Assembly: GCF_024220585.1 (NCBI RefSeq)
Contig: NZ_JAMXKF010000009.1
Span: 186,001 to 250,000 of the forward strand
Reading direction: 5' to 3'
Origin: Dyadobacter diqingensis
GTDB lineage: Bacteria > Bacteroidota > Bacteroidia > Cytophagales > Spirosomataceae
Length of the DNA stretch: 64,000 nt
The notes under the pieces were generated by a model. It saw only the letters and a program-made list of their open reading frames with translations, made no database searches and was not told the origin of the DNA. Below are positions 27,995-36,818 of this stretch, one piece after another. Position numbers and translations under genes: made by a program. Each line of letters opens with the position of its first letter. The first letter of the stretch is position 1.

Positions 27995-28615
27995 TCAGAA
28001 CTTACCGTTTTGATCTGCCAGAACATATCTGAATGTATAGTATTTTGACTCTTCGGTTGGGACCTCTTCGGGGGCGCCTTTGTAATAACTGATAAATTCA
28101 ATTTTGGCAAATTTGCCTTCTGCCGTTTTGACCACGATGGTCCGTCCGACAATCGGAAGAATGGCATGAACAGTCATATCGTATTTGTACCAGGAGTTCC
28201 CGCTGCCGCCTGCAATGGCGTTACCCGAGGCGCCGTCGGTTTTGTAACCATCTTTTGGCACTTCGGAAAGCGAATCAAATGGTTTTTCAAGAACAACTGC
28301 ACCACCTTGTCCTGGTCCGCTCGTGCCGCCATTTACCAGAATTGTAGTCCCGCTGAATGCCAGGTCCCATTTATTGGTTTTCGCATCATCCATAGATACC
28401 TCCGAGCCGGTTGTGAGGCTGAAATAATTATAGGTATTGGGTTTGGTCACCGCACTGAAATCTTTGATGACACGGATCTCCGCTTTGCTTGTTGAGGCTG
28501 CGATGATTTCTGCTGTTTGATGATAACCTGAAAGTGCCTCTGCATGTGCCGGATTGAATAAGGTGGAAACAGAGAGAATGAGTGAAGTAAGCATTTTATA
28601 TCGTTTTAAATCCAA
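27995..28615 (-). CDS. HmuY family heme-binding protein, second copy
   Basis: 206 residues with a signal peptide (MLTSLILSVSTLFNPAHA; the ATG at 28594 is an alternative start) and no lipobox. HmuY hallmarks are the YNYFSLTTG opening strand and NKWDLAFSG. HmuY-type proteins capture heme at the surface or after secretion and hand it to a TonB-dependent receptor. It is third in the receptor-HmuY-HmuY operon. The lack of a lipid anchor suggests it is released or periplasmic, unlike its upstream neighbour. Confidence 0.75.
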   Translation of the reverse strand: MDLKRYKMLTSLILSVSTLFNPAHAEALSGYHQTAEIIAASTSKAEIRVIKDFSAVTKPNTYNYFSLTTGSEVSMDDAKTNKWDLAFSGTTILVNGGTSGPGQGGAVVLEKPFDSLSEVPKDGYKTDGASGNAIAGGSGNSWYKYDMTVHAILPIVGRTIVVKTAEGKFAKIEFISYYKGAPEEVPTEESKYYTFRYVLADQNGKF

Positions 28616-28675
28616 AAATCAGAGAGAAAGGCATGAAGCCTTATCTCTCTGATGGGTCGGAATAGTTGAAAATGA

Positions 28676-30058
28676 TCAGGCTCCTTTTTTTACCAGTTTG
28701 TATTCAAGTTTCGGTTTACCTCTTTCACCGCCGTCACTTGCGTGGAAGTTGATAAATCTAAGTTTGTATACATTGCCGGCAGCGTCTTTGATTACATAAA
28801 AGCGATCCGTTTTTACACCTACCGTGCCGCCGGAGGTTACTCTCCATTTCGATCCGATTACGTCGCGGTCCGCTACGAAAGTGGTTGTGCTCACGTTACT
28901 TTCTGCATAAGCGTCGTATGTTGCAGTCGATGTGAGTACTTCGGCTGCCGTTACACCTGCGCGGTGGTTGATAAACACAAGGTCAGAGAATGCATACGGA
29001 GTAGGACCTGTGAAATATAGACTATAACCCCAAACGATATCCCAACGTGCTTTTGCCGGCTCAACACTTACAGCAGTACCTTTTTCGAGTGAAGCAAACT
29101 GGAAGTTGTAGGTAGCGTCTTTGGTCACATCCAGTGTTTTGAAAGTTGTCTCATTCAGTTTGGCATACTGAAGCGTGTAACCGGTGCCTTTACGCAAAAT
29201 ACGTACTTTGTAAATTTTGTCAGCCGCAAGAACAGAACCTGATCCGCCAGCGCGGTTGATTACATACACCTTGTTGTCTGCATCGGTGGCCGAAATTTCT
29301 TTAATAACCGTTTTGGTAAGATCGCCGGTTACGTCGTCGTATAAGGCAAAGGTTCCTGTACCCTGGCCAACTGCCAATGTGGTAAGATCGATATCTTTAT
29401 CCGAAACCGCGTTGATATCAGACTTATTGATCTGAACTGCCGAAGCACCGTTCGTATTGTTAATAATCACACGGAAATCAGCTCCGCTGTTGAAGCCAAG
29501 GTCCCAGCTGTCACGTAAAACCGGTGTTTGTGTATTACCGCTCAAATCCAGATAAACTGAGTTTCCTGCTGCTGAGCCAGCCTCACCCGCTGCAATCCCG
29601 TTAAGTTGAATAGCCGTTCCTTCGGAAATGATGGCTTTGAAACTTAATTTCAGCTCTGTGTTGGTACCAATCAGGACAGGAGAAGCCACAGAAGCTATTT
29701 TAAACTGAATGGTTTCATCCCCGTTTAAAAGTACGCCTGTCTTTTTTACGACCTTGAAAGTAGCGCTGGTTTGTCCCGCCGGAACAGTCAAAGCCAGTGT
29801 GTTATTGGTTGCAGCCGGTTCGGTTGTAAATTGGGTGCCGTACGTTAATAGCGTAGGCGTAAGTGCAACGGAAATAGAGACAGCCGATTCTGCCGCTCTG
29901 CTCAAATTGATTTTTACGTCCACACTTTCTCCTTCAAAACCTTTTGCAGTGGATTCAAACGAAGCAAGGTTGTCCGGTAGTGGCGGATCATCATCGCTGC
30001 AGGCGTTGAATATCCCCAGAAATGCAATGACTAGTAGAGGTTTGATTAATTTGTTCAT
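28676..30058 (-). CDS. Large HmuY family lipoprotein with tandem HmuY-like domains
   Basis: 460 residues. It starts MNKLIKPLLVIAFLGIFNAC, giving a lipobox FNAC, so it is lipid-anchored. Residues 25-140 look like a Calx-beta-type immunoglobulin-like domain. Two HmuY-like units follow: one at about 155-290 (SVYLDLSGN, SWDLGFNSG) and one at about 295-455 (ATYNFQFASLEKG, RWDIVWGY). Canonical HmuY has one unit of about 200 residues, so this is an enlarged form. It follows the TonB receptor by 33 bp and probably delivers heme to it. Confidence 0.78.
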   Translation of the reverse strand: MNKLIKPLLVIAFLGIFNACSDDDPPLPDNLASFESTAKGFEGESVDVKINLSRAAESAVSISVALTPTLLTYGTQFTTEPAATNNTLALTVPAGQTSATFKVVKKTGVLLNGDETIQFKIASVASPVLIGTNTELKLSFKAIISEGTAIQLNGIAAGEAGSAAGNSVYLDLSGNTQTPVLRDSWDLGFNSGADFRVIINNTNGASAVQINKSDINAVSDKDIDLTTLAVGQGTGTFALYDDVTGDLTKTVIKEISATDADNKVYVINRAGGSGSVLAADKIYKVRILRKGTGYTLQYAKLNETTFKTLDVTKDATYNFQFASLEKGTAVSVEPAKARWDIVWGYSLYFTGPTPYAFSDLVFINHRAGVTAAEVLTSTATYDAYAESNVSTTTFVADRDVIGSKWRVTSGGTVGVKTDRFYVIKDAAGNVYKLRFINFHASDGGERGKPKLEYKLVKKGA

Positions 30059-30091
30059 AATTGTTTGATTGATTTAAAACGGGTAATGAGA

Positions 30092-32356
30092 TTAGTTTTT
30101 AGACCATTGGATGTTTAAACCCAGGAAGTAGGAACGGCCGTTGAAGCCGGGACCGGAGGCATCGTGTCCTGTTCCGATGGTGGTGTTTTTAATGGCTGTA
30201 AGATCAAACAGGTTTTTTGCACCGCCGATCAGGCTTACATATTTGCCGATGGTTTTGGTAAGGGTTAAATCGGCCATACTGTACCCGCTTATTTTTCTCA
30301 GACTTGCCGTGATTGGTGTTGTGTCAAGAATGGCGTAAGCAGGTTTTTTGCCGGAGTATTTATAGAAAAGGTTAAGGGTTGCTCCGATTTTTGGGAAGCT
30401 GTAAAGGAAGTTGGCATTGATTTCAGGAGACCAGACAAATTCAGGAAGGCTCTCATCCAGCTCTGCATCCTCGCTGAATTCATTGTAACTGCCAATGTAA
30501 GTTGCGCCTAATGTGGCTGTAAGGTTTTTCCAATAGAATTTATTGTCAAGCGTTACACCCGTCGTTTTGAATAAACTGATGTTCAGATAAGTCGTCTGCG
30601 TTGGATTGTTGGGATCAAATCCGGTATCGATACGGTCATGAAAAACATTGTAAAAACCGCCTAGTGTTGACGTTATACGAAGTTTGGAATCTTCAATAGC
30701 CCGCCATGTCAGAAACGCATTGAAACTATTGGAGTATTCGGCTTTCAGGTTTACGTTGCCGTTGATCGAGTGTGAGGCATCGTGAAAATCAAAATACAAT
30801 TCACGCAGGGCAGGTGAGCGGAACCCTCTTGCATAACCCATCCGCAGATCGAAGGATTTATTCAGTTCAATCTTGGCGTTCAACGATGGAATCACCGGAG
30901 GTGCGTCATACACCGAGTTTTTGATAAAACGAACACCCGGACTCAGTTTGATCGCCGGTGTGATTTTTAGCTCTGACGAAACGAAAAATGCATATTCGTT
31001 AATCGTTGGTGATCCCAGGATGCGTTGCCCGCTGCTATTGTTGTTGTTGATTTCTAAACCCGGAAGTAGCGATACATTGGGATTAACTTTATACAACGCT
31101 GTTCCTCTGAAAAATAAAGTCGTGAAAATGGATTTATCCTGACTGGCGGCATCCAGTGTCAACGTGCGTTTGCCTGTGTTAAAATCAATGTTGGTGCTCA
31201 GCGTTCTGCGGCTATAATCCGTGTAAGACAGTGCGCCGCTGAACCCCAGTTTTTCATTCGCCTGATAAGCACCCTGCGCCTGATGGAACCAGCGTTTGGT
31301 GATATAGTCTTTATCACCTGCCGAATTCAGTAAGTTGATATTTCCCAGGAATTTGATCGTTTCATCTGTCCCGTTGAAGCGGTACCACAGATTCCACTTT
31401 TGTCTGGAATATCCGAGACCTGCTGTGTAAAGCATCTGCTCTTTCGGCATCCAGGCTTTTTGCCGGCCACTGGAATCTCCCTGCCAGCCACCGAAATTGT
31501 TGCGGGTAATACTTCCGGATAAGTGAAATCCTTGTTTTTGCCAGGTTATCCCAATGTTCTGGTTGTGCGTGCCTTTTTTGCTGAACGCATCATATTCATC
31601 ACCAACGGTTTCTTCCTGGGTCCTCGCTGAAATTGAGAGGTTATCTTTTCCGTCACTCTTTTTTGTGATCAAATTGATTACACCTGCCAGTGCATCGGTA
31701 CCGTAAATAACAGACATCGGGCCTTCTACGATCTCTATACGTTCTATTGTGTTGATATCAATTTGTCCCAGACTTTCCCGTGTGGCTCCACGGTCAACAA
31801 GGGGAATGCCGTCCAGTAAAATCTTCACGCTTTGGCCGGTCATACCCATAAGCTGGATATCGGTGGTGCCCAAAGTCGGGTCATTGGAAAAGCGTATGCC
31901 GAGTTCGGTGTTCAGGATTGTCTGAATGTTGGTTGCGCCTCTGAGTTTGATGCGTTCACTGTCAATCGTTCTGACCTGGAATACGGAATTACGCAGCGAT
32001 TGTTTTCCAAATTGTCCCGTGATTACGGCGTCTTCCAGTGCGATACCGGATTCGTTCAGTTGTATTTCATCTAAAATCGTCGGTGTATTTTCGGAGATAT
32101 GTACGGGAATTTCTTTTTTTTCATTGCCGAGGATACTTACCATCAGTGTATAAGTTCCTGTCGGAGCTTTTATAGAGAACTTGCCATTGGCGTGTGTTGT
32201 AGTCCCGTATTTGGTATTTTTTAAGGTAACGTGTACTCCTTCAAAAGATTTGCGGTCTTGCGTCAGAATCGTTCCCCGGATCTCTCCAATCTGTGCAAAA
32301 ACGTCTTGCACACAGGATAAAATGAGCATACACAAGAGTGCAAAAAAGTATTTCAT
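30092..32356 (-). CDS. TonB-dependent heme receptor (HmuR-like)
   Basis: 754 residues. A signal peptide covers 1-21. A carboxypeptidase-regulatory-like domain follows at 22-105 (IRGTILTQDRKSFEGVHVTL). The plug (about 110-230) includes GQSVKILLDGIPL, and the IERIEIVEGPMSVIYGTDALAGVINLI motif is read in parts. The 22-strand barrel makes up the rest and ends in LGLNIQWSKN. It imports its ligand using TonB energy. The two downstream HmuY genes point to heme. Regulation by iron is likely, but I see no clear Fur box. Confidence 0.9.
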   Translation of the reverse strand: MKYFFALLCMLILSCVQDVFAQIGEIRGTILTQDRKSFEGVHVTLKNTKYGTTTHANGKFSIKAPTGTYTLMVSILGNEKKEIPVHISENTPTILDEIQLNESGIALEDAVITGQFGKQSLRNSVFQVRTIDSERIKLRGATNIQTILNTELGIRFSNDPTLGTTDIQLMGMTGQSVKILLDGIPLVDRGATRESLGQIDINTIERIEIVEGPMSVIYGTDALAGVINLITKKSDGKDNLSISARTQEETVGDEYDAFSKKGTHNQNIGITWQKQGFHLSGSITRNNFGGWQGDSSGRQKAWMPKEQMLYTAGLGYSRQKWNLWYRFNGTDETIKFLGNINLLNSAGDKDYITKRWFHQAQGAYQANEKLGFSGALSYTDYSRRTLSTNIDFNTGKRTLTLDAASQDKSIFTTLFFRGTALYKVNPNVSLLPGLEINNNNSSGQRILGSPTINEYAFFVSSELKITPAIKLSPGVRFIKNSVYDAPPVIPSLNAKIELNKSFDLRMGYARGFRSPALRELYFDFHDASHSINGNVNLKAEYSNSFNAFLTWRAIEDSKLRITSTLGGFYNVFHDRIDTGFDPNNPTQTTYLNISLFKTTGVTLDNKFYWKNLTATLGATYIGSYNEFSEDAELDESLPEFVWSPEINANFLYSFPKIGATLNLFYKYSGKKPAYAILDTTPITASLRKISGYSMADLTLTKTIGKYVSLIGGAKNLFDLTAIKNTTIGTGHDASGPGFNGRSYFLGLNIQWSKN

Positions 32357-32499
32357 CGGAAGGTTATATCTATTTAGACCAGTTATATTTTACAAATGAA
32401 AGACTAATTAGACTAATTACAAAGTAATGTACCGATAAATAATTCTCAAATTTTTTATGAATTGAAATCTTGCCAGGGTTGTAAATGAAATTACTTGCT

Positions 32500-32551
32500 C
32501 CCGGGATTAAAATCCCGGGCCACAAAATCGGCCGTGCCGATGGCACTTGGA
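32500..32551 (+). repeat. Two-hairpin repeat, family 3, copy B
   Basis: A 52-nt element: hairpin CCCGGGATTAAAATCCCGGG (32500-32519), 14-nt linker, palindrome GTGCCGATGGCAC, then TTGGA. It matches copy A (17813-17864, minus) over all 52 positions with 11 differences. The changes at stem positions 3 and 18 keep the pairing (A-T in one copy, C-G in the other). It lies in the 288-bp gap between the receptor gene and yceI. Confidence 0.7.
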
Positions 32552-32576
32552 GGTTTGGGAGAATATTTGGAAATAA

Positions 32577-32626
32577 AAAGAGATGTATTTGTCACTGATC
32601 CGGCCAGTTTACAAATACATCTCTTT
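32577..32626 (-). terminator. Terminator after the secreted YceI gene
   Basis: Perfect 16-bp arms (AAAGAGATGTATTTGT 32577-32592; ACAAATACATCTCTTT 32611-32626), 18-nt loop. Minus-strand reading ends in a T-rich run (A run 32571-32579). Confidence 0.85.
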
Positions 32627-32644
32627 CTTTTTGTTGGCTGTTAT

Positions 32645-33172
32645 TTATTTGATAACGGCTTTGATCGTCAAGGTTACCACATCTTTCAATTTCCAGTTGC
32701 TTTCGCCTACTTTATAGTCGAGCCGGTTGATATCAAAAGTACTGGCCAGGGCATAACTGCCATCCGCATTTTTCTTTGCTTCAAAAGGCAAGGTTACCGT
32801 TTTGGAAACATCTTTGATCGTCAGCGTCCCGATGGCCTGGTAATTGGCATCTTTTTTCTCGATTTTCGAAGATTTAAAATGAATCTCAGGATATTTGGCG
32901 ACGTCAAAATACTTGTCACTTTTCATATCCTTGTCTCTGGCGTTGCTGTTTGTTTTAAAAGTAGCGGCAGCAACCGTCAGGTTAAATGCGGAAGCATTCA
33001 GGTTATTCGGATCGAAGATGGCGCCGCCTTTGGGAGCGTCAAAAGTGCCGTTGCAAGTGCCCAAAACAAACTTTACACTGAAATTGGTAGCACCTGAGAC
33101 TACTTTTGAAGTTTGTGCCTGCGCCGCATAAGTCAGCAACGCGAAGAAAAACAATAAGATTTTAACCTTCAT
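32645..33172 (-). CDS. YceI family protein, exported
   Basis: 175 residues with a signal peptide (about 1-19, ending YAAQA). The YceI barrel covers the rest (FSVKFVLGTCNGTF, FDVAKYPEIHFKSSKI, GTLTIKDVSKTVTLPF). It is a periplasmic lipid-binding candidate. It is last in a run of same-strand genes that begins with the AraC regulator at 35461, and it has its own terminator. Confidence 0.9.
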   Translation of the reverse strand: MKVKILLFFFALLTYAAQAQTSKVVSGATNFSVKFVLGTCNGTFDAPKGGAIFDPNNLNASAFNLTVAAATFKTNSNARDKDMKSDKYFDVAKYPEIHFKSSKIEKKDANYQAIGTLTIKDVSKTVTLPFEAKKNADGSYALASTFDINRLDYKVGESNWKLKDVVTLTIKAVIK

Positions 33173-33211
33173 AATACGTTCGATTAGGTAGTTCTCGTGA
33201 AAACAAACGGC

Positions 33212-33562
33212 TTATTTTCCGGCGGTCAGCTCTTCCAGGATTGAATTTCCCTCAGACAAATCCCCGGAAGTCCACTGCCATTTTTCATGTAAACGAATTT
33301 TTCCGTTTGGTAATATTTCAGGGGTAGATTTACAAATGCCTGTTGTGATTTCACCGCGATCGTTCACCTGATGATAACGCATATCCAGACAGCCCTTCTC
33401 GTCCACCAGCGCGATCAAATGTCCAAGCCTTATATTTTCTCCTACGTAATCGGAAGTCAGAAGGTTGCCTGTCTGCTTGTATTTAAATTGCATTTTAAGA
33501 TCCACTTCCCCGTTTTCTGAATTAGAAAGGGGGATGAAAATCTTGCCGTCGTAATTAATCAT
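33212..33562 (-). CDS. Conserved Bacteroidota protein, often labelled N-acetylglutamate synthase
   Basis: 116 residues. The pattern INYDGKIFIPLSNSENGEV, TGNLLTSDYVGENIRLGHLIALVDEKGCLDMRYHQVN (read in parts) and GKIRLHEKWQW matches a small family that databases often call n-acetylglutamate synthase. It has no GNAT motif, so I do not trust that name. It is probably a small beta-barrel-like cytoplasmic protein of unknown role. Confidence 0.7.
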   Translation of the reverse strand: MINYDGKIFIPLSNSENGEVDLKMQFKYKQTGNLLTSDYVGENIRLGHLIALVDEKGCLDMRYHQVNDRGEITTGICKSTPEILPNGKIRLHEKWQWTSGDLSEGNSILEELTAGK

Positions 33563-33580
33563 TATGGTAATACTGAAAGG

Positions 33581-34147
33581 TTATAAATCGTTTTTTGCAC
33601 AGAGACTGTCGACACGTTCCGTTAGTTTTTTTAATAATTCAAGCTGTTTTGCCTGCACTTCAAATAGCGTTTTTACTTGCTCTTCCAGCAGAAGATCCAT
33701 TTTCTGATGCAGGCTGCGGACTTCCAGTTCCGCTTTCATATTGATCAGATAATCATTTTCAGCCCTGATTCTGTCTTTTTCCTCCTGCCTGTTCTGGCTC
33801 ATCATAATGATCGGTGCCTGCATGGCGGCCACACATGAAAGTATCAGATTCATCAGAATAAAGGGATAAGGGTCAAACTGTTCAGCTTTCGGAAGAGTCG
33901 AGTTGTAAATGATCCAGACGACCAGAATGATACTGAACACGATGATAAATGTCCAGCTCCCGCCAAATCGTGCAACTTTGTCCGAAACGCGCTGGCCTTG
34001 TGTTAATATTTCCTGAGGAGGATGCGCGAGATTATCAATAATAAGTTCTTCTTCCTGAAAAGCCTTGGTTGCAATGCTGTGTAATTTTTTGAGCTGTTCG
34101 TTTTGATTGTCAAGAATATCGTCGACTTCTTTTAATGTTTCAGCCAT
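33581..34147 (-). CDS. DUF1003 membrane protein
   Basis: 188 residues. The DUF1003 core lies at about 45-150, with two transmembrane helices (SWTFIIVFSIILVVWII; YPFILMNLILSCVAAMQAPII) followed by the conserved MMSQNRQEEKDRIRAENDY (in parts). The ends are helical and charged, likely coiled coils. Function unknown. Its start codon lies inside a 16-bp perfect inverted repeat (34142-34193), so translation may be controlled by RNA folding. Confidence 0.88.
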   Translation of the reverse strand: MAETLKEVDDILDNQNEQLKKLHSIATKAFQEEELIIDNLAHPPQEILTQGQRVSDKVARFGGSWTFIIVFSIILVVWIIYNSTLPKAEQFDPYPFILMNLILSCVAAMQAPIIMMSQNRQEEKDRIRAENDYLINMKAELEVRSLHQKMDLLLEEQVKTLFEVQAKQLELLKKLTERVDSLCAKNDL

Positions 34148-34193
34148 CTTTAATTCGAAAGTTTTATTTTAAAAGTACGAATTAAAGATGGCT
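34142..34193 (-). promoter_or_regulatory. 16-bp inverted repeat enclosing the DUF1003 start codon
   Basis: Arms AGCCATCTTTAATTCG (34142-34157) and CGAATTAAAGATGGCT (34178-34193), 20-nt loop. On the minus-strand message the second arm includes the DUF1003 ATG and second codon. The stem begins 7 nt after the VOC stop. It would hide the start codon if it forms. There is no T run. Confidence 0.65.
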
Positions 34194-34199
34194 TGTGAA

Positions 34200-34583
34200 T
34201 TATTTTACGGAAGTTATCCACCAAACATTTCCGCAGGGATCTGTTACGCCGCAGCTTCTTCCATAGTCCTGGTCTGCGGGTTCCATGATGCTTATGGCTC
34301 CTTCGGAAAGCGCTTTTTTGTAGGTTTCGTCAGCATTATCTACATAGATAAAAAGGTTGGACGTTTGCGTTTTCCATTGATCGGTGCTGTCGCAAAACAT
34401 GATCGTGCTATCATTGATCCGGATTTCGGAATGCATCACTACGTCGGTGTTGTCGCGCATTCTCGTGAAAGTTACTTCCGCTCCGAAAACGTTTTTTGTG
34501 AAATCAATAAATTGAGCCGAAGATTTCAGCATCAGATACGGCATAATCGTCTGGTGGCCGTTAGGAATTTTTGCAGTGCTCAT
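34200..34583 (-). CDS. VOC family protein (PhnB/glyoxalase-like)
   Basis: 127 residues, the typical size of PhnB-type VOC proteins: two beta-alpha-beta-beta-beta modules (MPYLMLKSSAQFIDFTKNVFGAEV; SNLFIYVDNADETYKKALSEGA). The YGRSCGVTDPCGNVWWI ending is characteristic. The specific substrate is not known. It lies between an AraC regulator gene and the DUF1003 gene on the same strand. Confidence 0.88.
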   Translation of the reverse strand: MSTAKIPNGHQTIMPYLMLKSSAQFIDFTKNVFGAEVTFTRMRDNTDVVMHSEIRINDSTIMFCDSTDQWKTQTSNLFIYVDNADETYKKALSEGAISIMEPADQDYGRSCGVTDPCGNVWWITSVK

Positions 34584-34651
34584 CGTTTTTTGTTTTAAAG
34601 TTTATGCAAATCTATCAAGGCCCGACAGCCGGAAATTGGAAAAACGCGACA

Positions 34652-35461
34652 TTATGCATCTCTGTATTCAACGCCTTCCGCTTTTCCTGAAAAGAAAGAT
34701 TTTGGGTGCTGACCTGAAAATTCTTTGAAATCGTGTATGAAATGGGACTGGTCGTAATAACCGCAGTCATAGGCGATTTCGGTAAGTGATTTTTCCTGAT
34801 TGCCATACATTTCCAGCGCGGACTGAAACCGTACAATCCGGGAATATAACTTGGGACTGAAACCTGAAAACGCCTTAAATTTTCGCTCAAACTGCCTTGT
34901 TGACAGAAAACTCTGATCCGCCAGCTGCTGAACATTGGCAAATCCTTTGGTGCGGATGATATAACTGATCGTAGAAAATACGGCGGGTTCTTCGCGATAA
35001 TTTTGGGTGATCCGTTTTTCAAGAAAATCGGAAATGATGACCACACGCTCTTCGTTGCTTCTTGCCAGCATCATTTTTTCTTCCAGAAATTTTCCTTCGT
35101 CGCCCAACAACGTTTGTAGATCGGGCATTTCGTTGCTGAGCTCGTCAGAAGGCATTGAAAACAGGAGCGGCAAAGCAAACGGGTAAAGATAAATACCGAA
35201 AATGCCGAAGTTTTCCCGCACAATAAACCGCCGGAAATGTTGGGCCTGGCCGTGGAGCCCGGAATGAAAAGATGTTTCGATTTTATCTTTTGAAAAAATT
35301 TCGTCGAAAGGAGTTTGATAATGAAATATCATTTCAGCGCAGCCGTCTGCCATCACCCGGTGAATGTAGGGTTTATCCGGATTTACGTCGTCTTCCAGTA
35401 TCCAGAAGGATCTTACAAAACGCGCCAGTTTTGGAGGTGGCTGTATGGTTAAATATTTCAT
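34652..35461 (-). CDS. AraC family transcriptional regulator (DUF6597 N-terminus)
   Basis: 269 residues. The N-terminal part (1-150) begins YLTIQPPPKLARFVRSFWILE, typical of the DUF6597 ligand domain. The AraC DNA-binding domain covers about 160-258: first helix-turn-helix QQLADQSFLSTRQFERKFKA, second LTEIAYDCGYYDQSHFIHDFKEFSG (in parts). It is first in a same-strand run with VOC, DUF1003 and YceI genes, which it may control. Confidence 0.9.
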   Translation of the reverse strand: MKYLTIQPPPKLARFVRSFWILEDDVNPDKPYIHRVMADGCAEMIFHYQTPFDEIFSKDKIETSFHSGLHGQAQHFRRFIVRENFGIFGIYLYPFALPLLFSMPSDELSNEMPDLQTLLGDEGKFLEEKMMLARSNEERVVIISDFLEKRITQNYREEPAVFSTISYIIRTKGFANVQQLADQSFLSTRQFERKFKAFSGFSPKLYSRIVRFQSALEMYGNQEKSLTEIAYDCGYYDQSHFIHDFKEFSGQHPKSFFSGKAEGVEYRDA

Positions 35462-35885
35462 CGGACAGTGAGCAAACCGTTAACGAAACCATTCAATATT
35501 TGCCGGTGAAGATACGTTTATTGATCGGTAGCGTGTGTGATTATTGTCATTTTTTTTATTTCGATTTGGGTATAACTTGCAGGGTAATACCGGAGATAGT
35601 TGTCTGGAATGCAAATGATCCTGTAAGGATTATCTCAAATTATTTTGGGTATATTTCCAATTTCCTTTAATACATTTGATGTAGTTTTTAGTGTAACGGT
35701 ATAAATTTGTCAATGAAAAATCATTACAAACGGCACCATAACCGGCCGGTTGTTTTTGAAATATTGATTTTTTAGAACTATTACCCGAATTTGAATTGTT
35801 ATTTAGAATAATTGGTAAGATGGTCGAAAGGCTATAATATAATTTTTCTTACACAGTCGATTACTCATTATACTCAGTTTCTGTC
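35462..35885. other. 424-bp divergent intergenic region
   Basis: Separates the AraC gene (minus) from the cupin gene (plus). AT-rich; I see no gene, RNA or strong repeat beyond the candidate promoter at 35675-35709. Confidence 0.6.
35675..35709 (+). promoter_or_regulatory. Candidate Bacteroidota promoter for the cupin gene
   Basis: TTTG at 35675-35678 and TAAATTTG at 35702-35709 (exact TAnnTTTG), 23 bp apart. The leader to the ATG at 35886 would be about 170 nt, which is long. Confidence 0.45.
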
Positions 35886-36740
35886 ATGAAATTAGTGCCA
35901 ATAGAAAAACGTACCGGACTTACCCGCGAAGAATTTATTGAGAATTATTTAAAACCAAGCCGTCCTGTTGTTTTTACTGATTTAGCAAAAGACTGGCCGG
36001 CGATGCAAAAATGGACTTTCGAGTGGCTTCGTGAAAACCACGGTCAAATCGATGTTCCTTTGGTTGATAACCACATGCATGATGCGGATAAGTATTTTCA
36101 GATCGCCAAAACGATGAAGTTTGGCGAGTATCTTTCGTTGATCGAGAAGGGGCCTACGGATTTGAGACTTTTCCTTTTTGATATATTTAAAAAAGCGCCT
36201 TCGTTGACAGACGATATCCGTTTTCCAACGATCATGGACGGATTTTTAAAGTACTATAAATTTGTATTTTTCGGAGGTGAGGGTTCGATTACCAACCTGC
36301 ACTATGATATGGATTGCTCCAATGTGTTTTTGACGCAGTTCCATACCCGCAAGCAGGTTATTTTGTTCTCTCCTGAGGAAAGCACAAGGCTTTATCAGCA
36401 TCCTTTTACGGTAATGAGTAAAGTGGATCCGATCAATCCGGACTACGAACGTTTCCCGGCTATGAAGGGTGCAACAGGTTTTGAAACGACTTTGTTACAC
36501 GGCGAAACGATTTTTATTCCTTCGCTTTGGTGGCACTATATCCGGTATGTCGACGGAGGTTTTAGCCTTGCACTGCGGGCGAACAACTCTGTTTTTACGG
36601 CTGTTCGCGGTGGTATGAACCTGGTTCGTCACACTTTTGTGGACAAAGGAATGGCGTCACTTCTGGGGATTGGATGGCAGCATTGGAAAGAGAAAAAAGC
36701 AGTGGAAAAAGCAGAACAGCTTATCGCACAAGAAGCATAA
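35886..36740 (+). CDS. Cupin-like (cupin_8 / JmjC-type) Fe(II)/2-oxoglutarate oxygenase candidate
   Basis: 284 residues. The facial triad is visible: His139 and Asp141 in NLHYDMDCSN, and His217 in IPSLWWHYI. LLHGETIFIPSLWWH is the classic cupin_8 strand shared with factor-inhibiting-HIF-like hydroxylases, which hydroxylate protein or peptide side chains. KQVILFSPEES fits the 2-oxoglutarate-side strand. The substrate is unknown. A nested hairpin follows the stop (36739-36808). The uvrB gene comes next on the same strand, 78 bp on. Confidence 0.85.
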   Translation: MKLVPIEKRTGLTREEFIENYLKPSRPVVFTDLAKDWPAMQKWTFEWLRENHGQIDVPLVDNHMHDADKYFQIAKTMKFGEYLSLIEKGPTDLRLFLFDIFKKAPSLTDDIRFPTIMDGFLKYYKFVFFGGEGSITNLHYDMDCSNVFLTQFHTRKQVILFSPEESTRLYQHPFTVMSKVDPINPDYERFPAMKGATGFETTLLHGETIFIPSLWWHYIRYVDGGFSLALRANNSVFTAVRGGMNLVRHTFVDKGMASLLGIGWQHWKEKKAVEKAEQLIAQEA

Positions 36741-36808
36741 AAGGAATTCCGACGCATTCCAAAGAAACTATTTTATCTTTGGAATGCGTTATGAATTGTA
36801 TTCCTTTT
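36739..36808 (+). terminator. Nested hairpin between cupin gene and uvrB
   Basis: Inner arms of 13 bp (ACGCATTCCAAAG 36752-36764; CTTTGGAATGCGT 36777-36789) and outer arms of 9 bp (AAAAGGAAT 36739-36747; ATTCCTTTT 36800-36808). The outer arm ends 10 bp before the uvrB ATG. The T run is short, so it may attenuate rather than stop. Confidence 0.55.
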
Positions 36809-36818
36809 ATGTTTAGCT

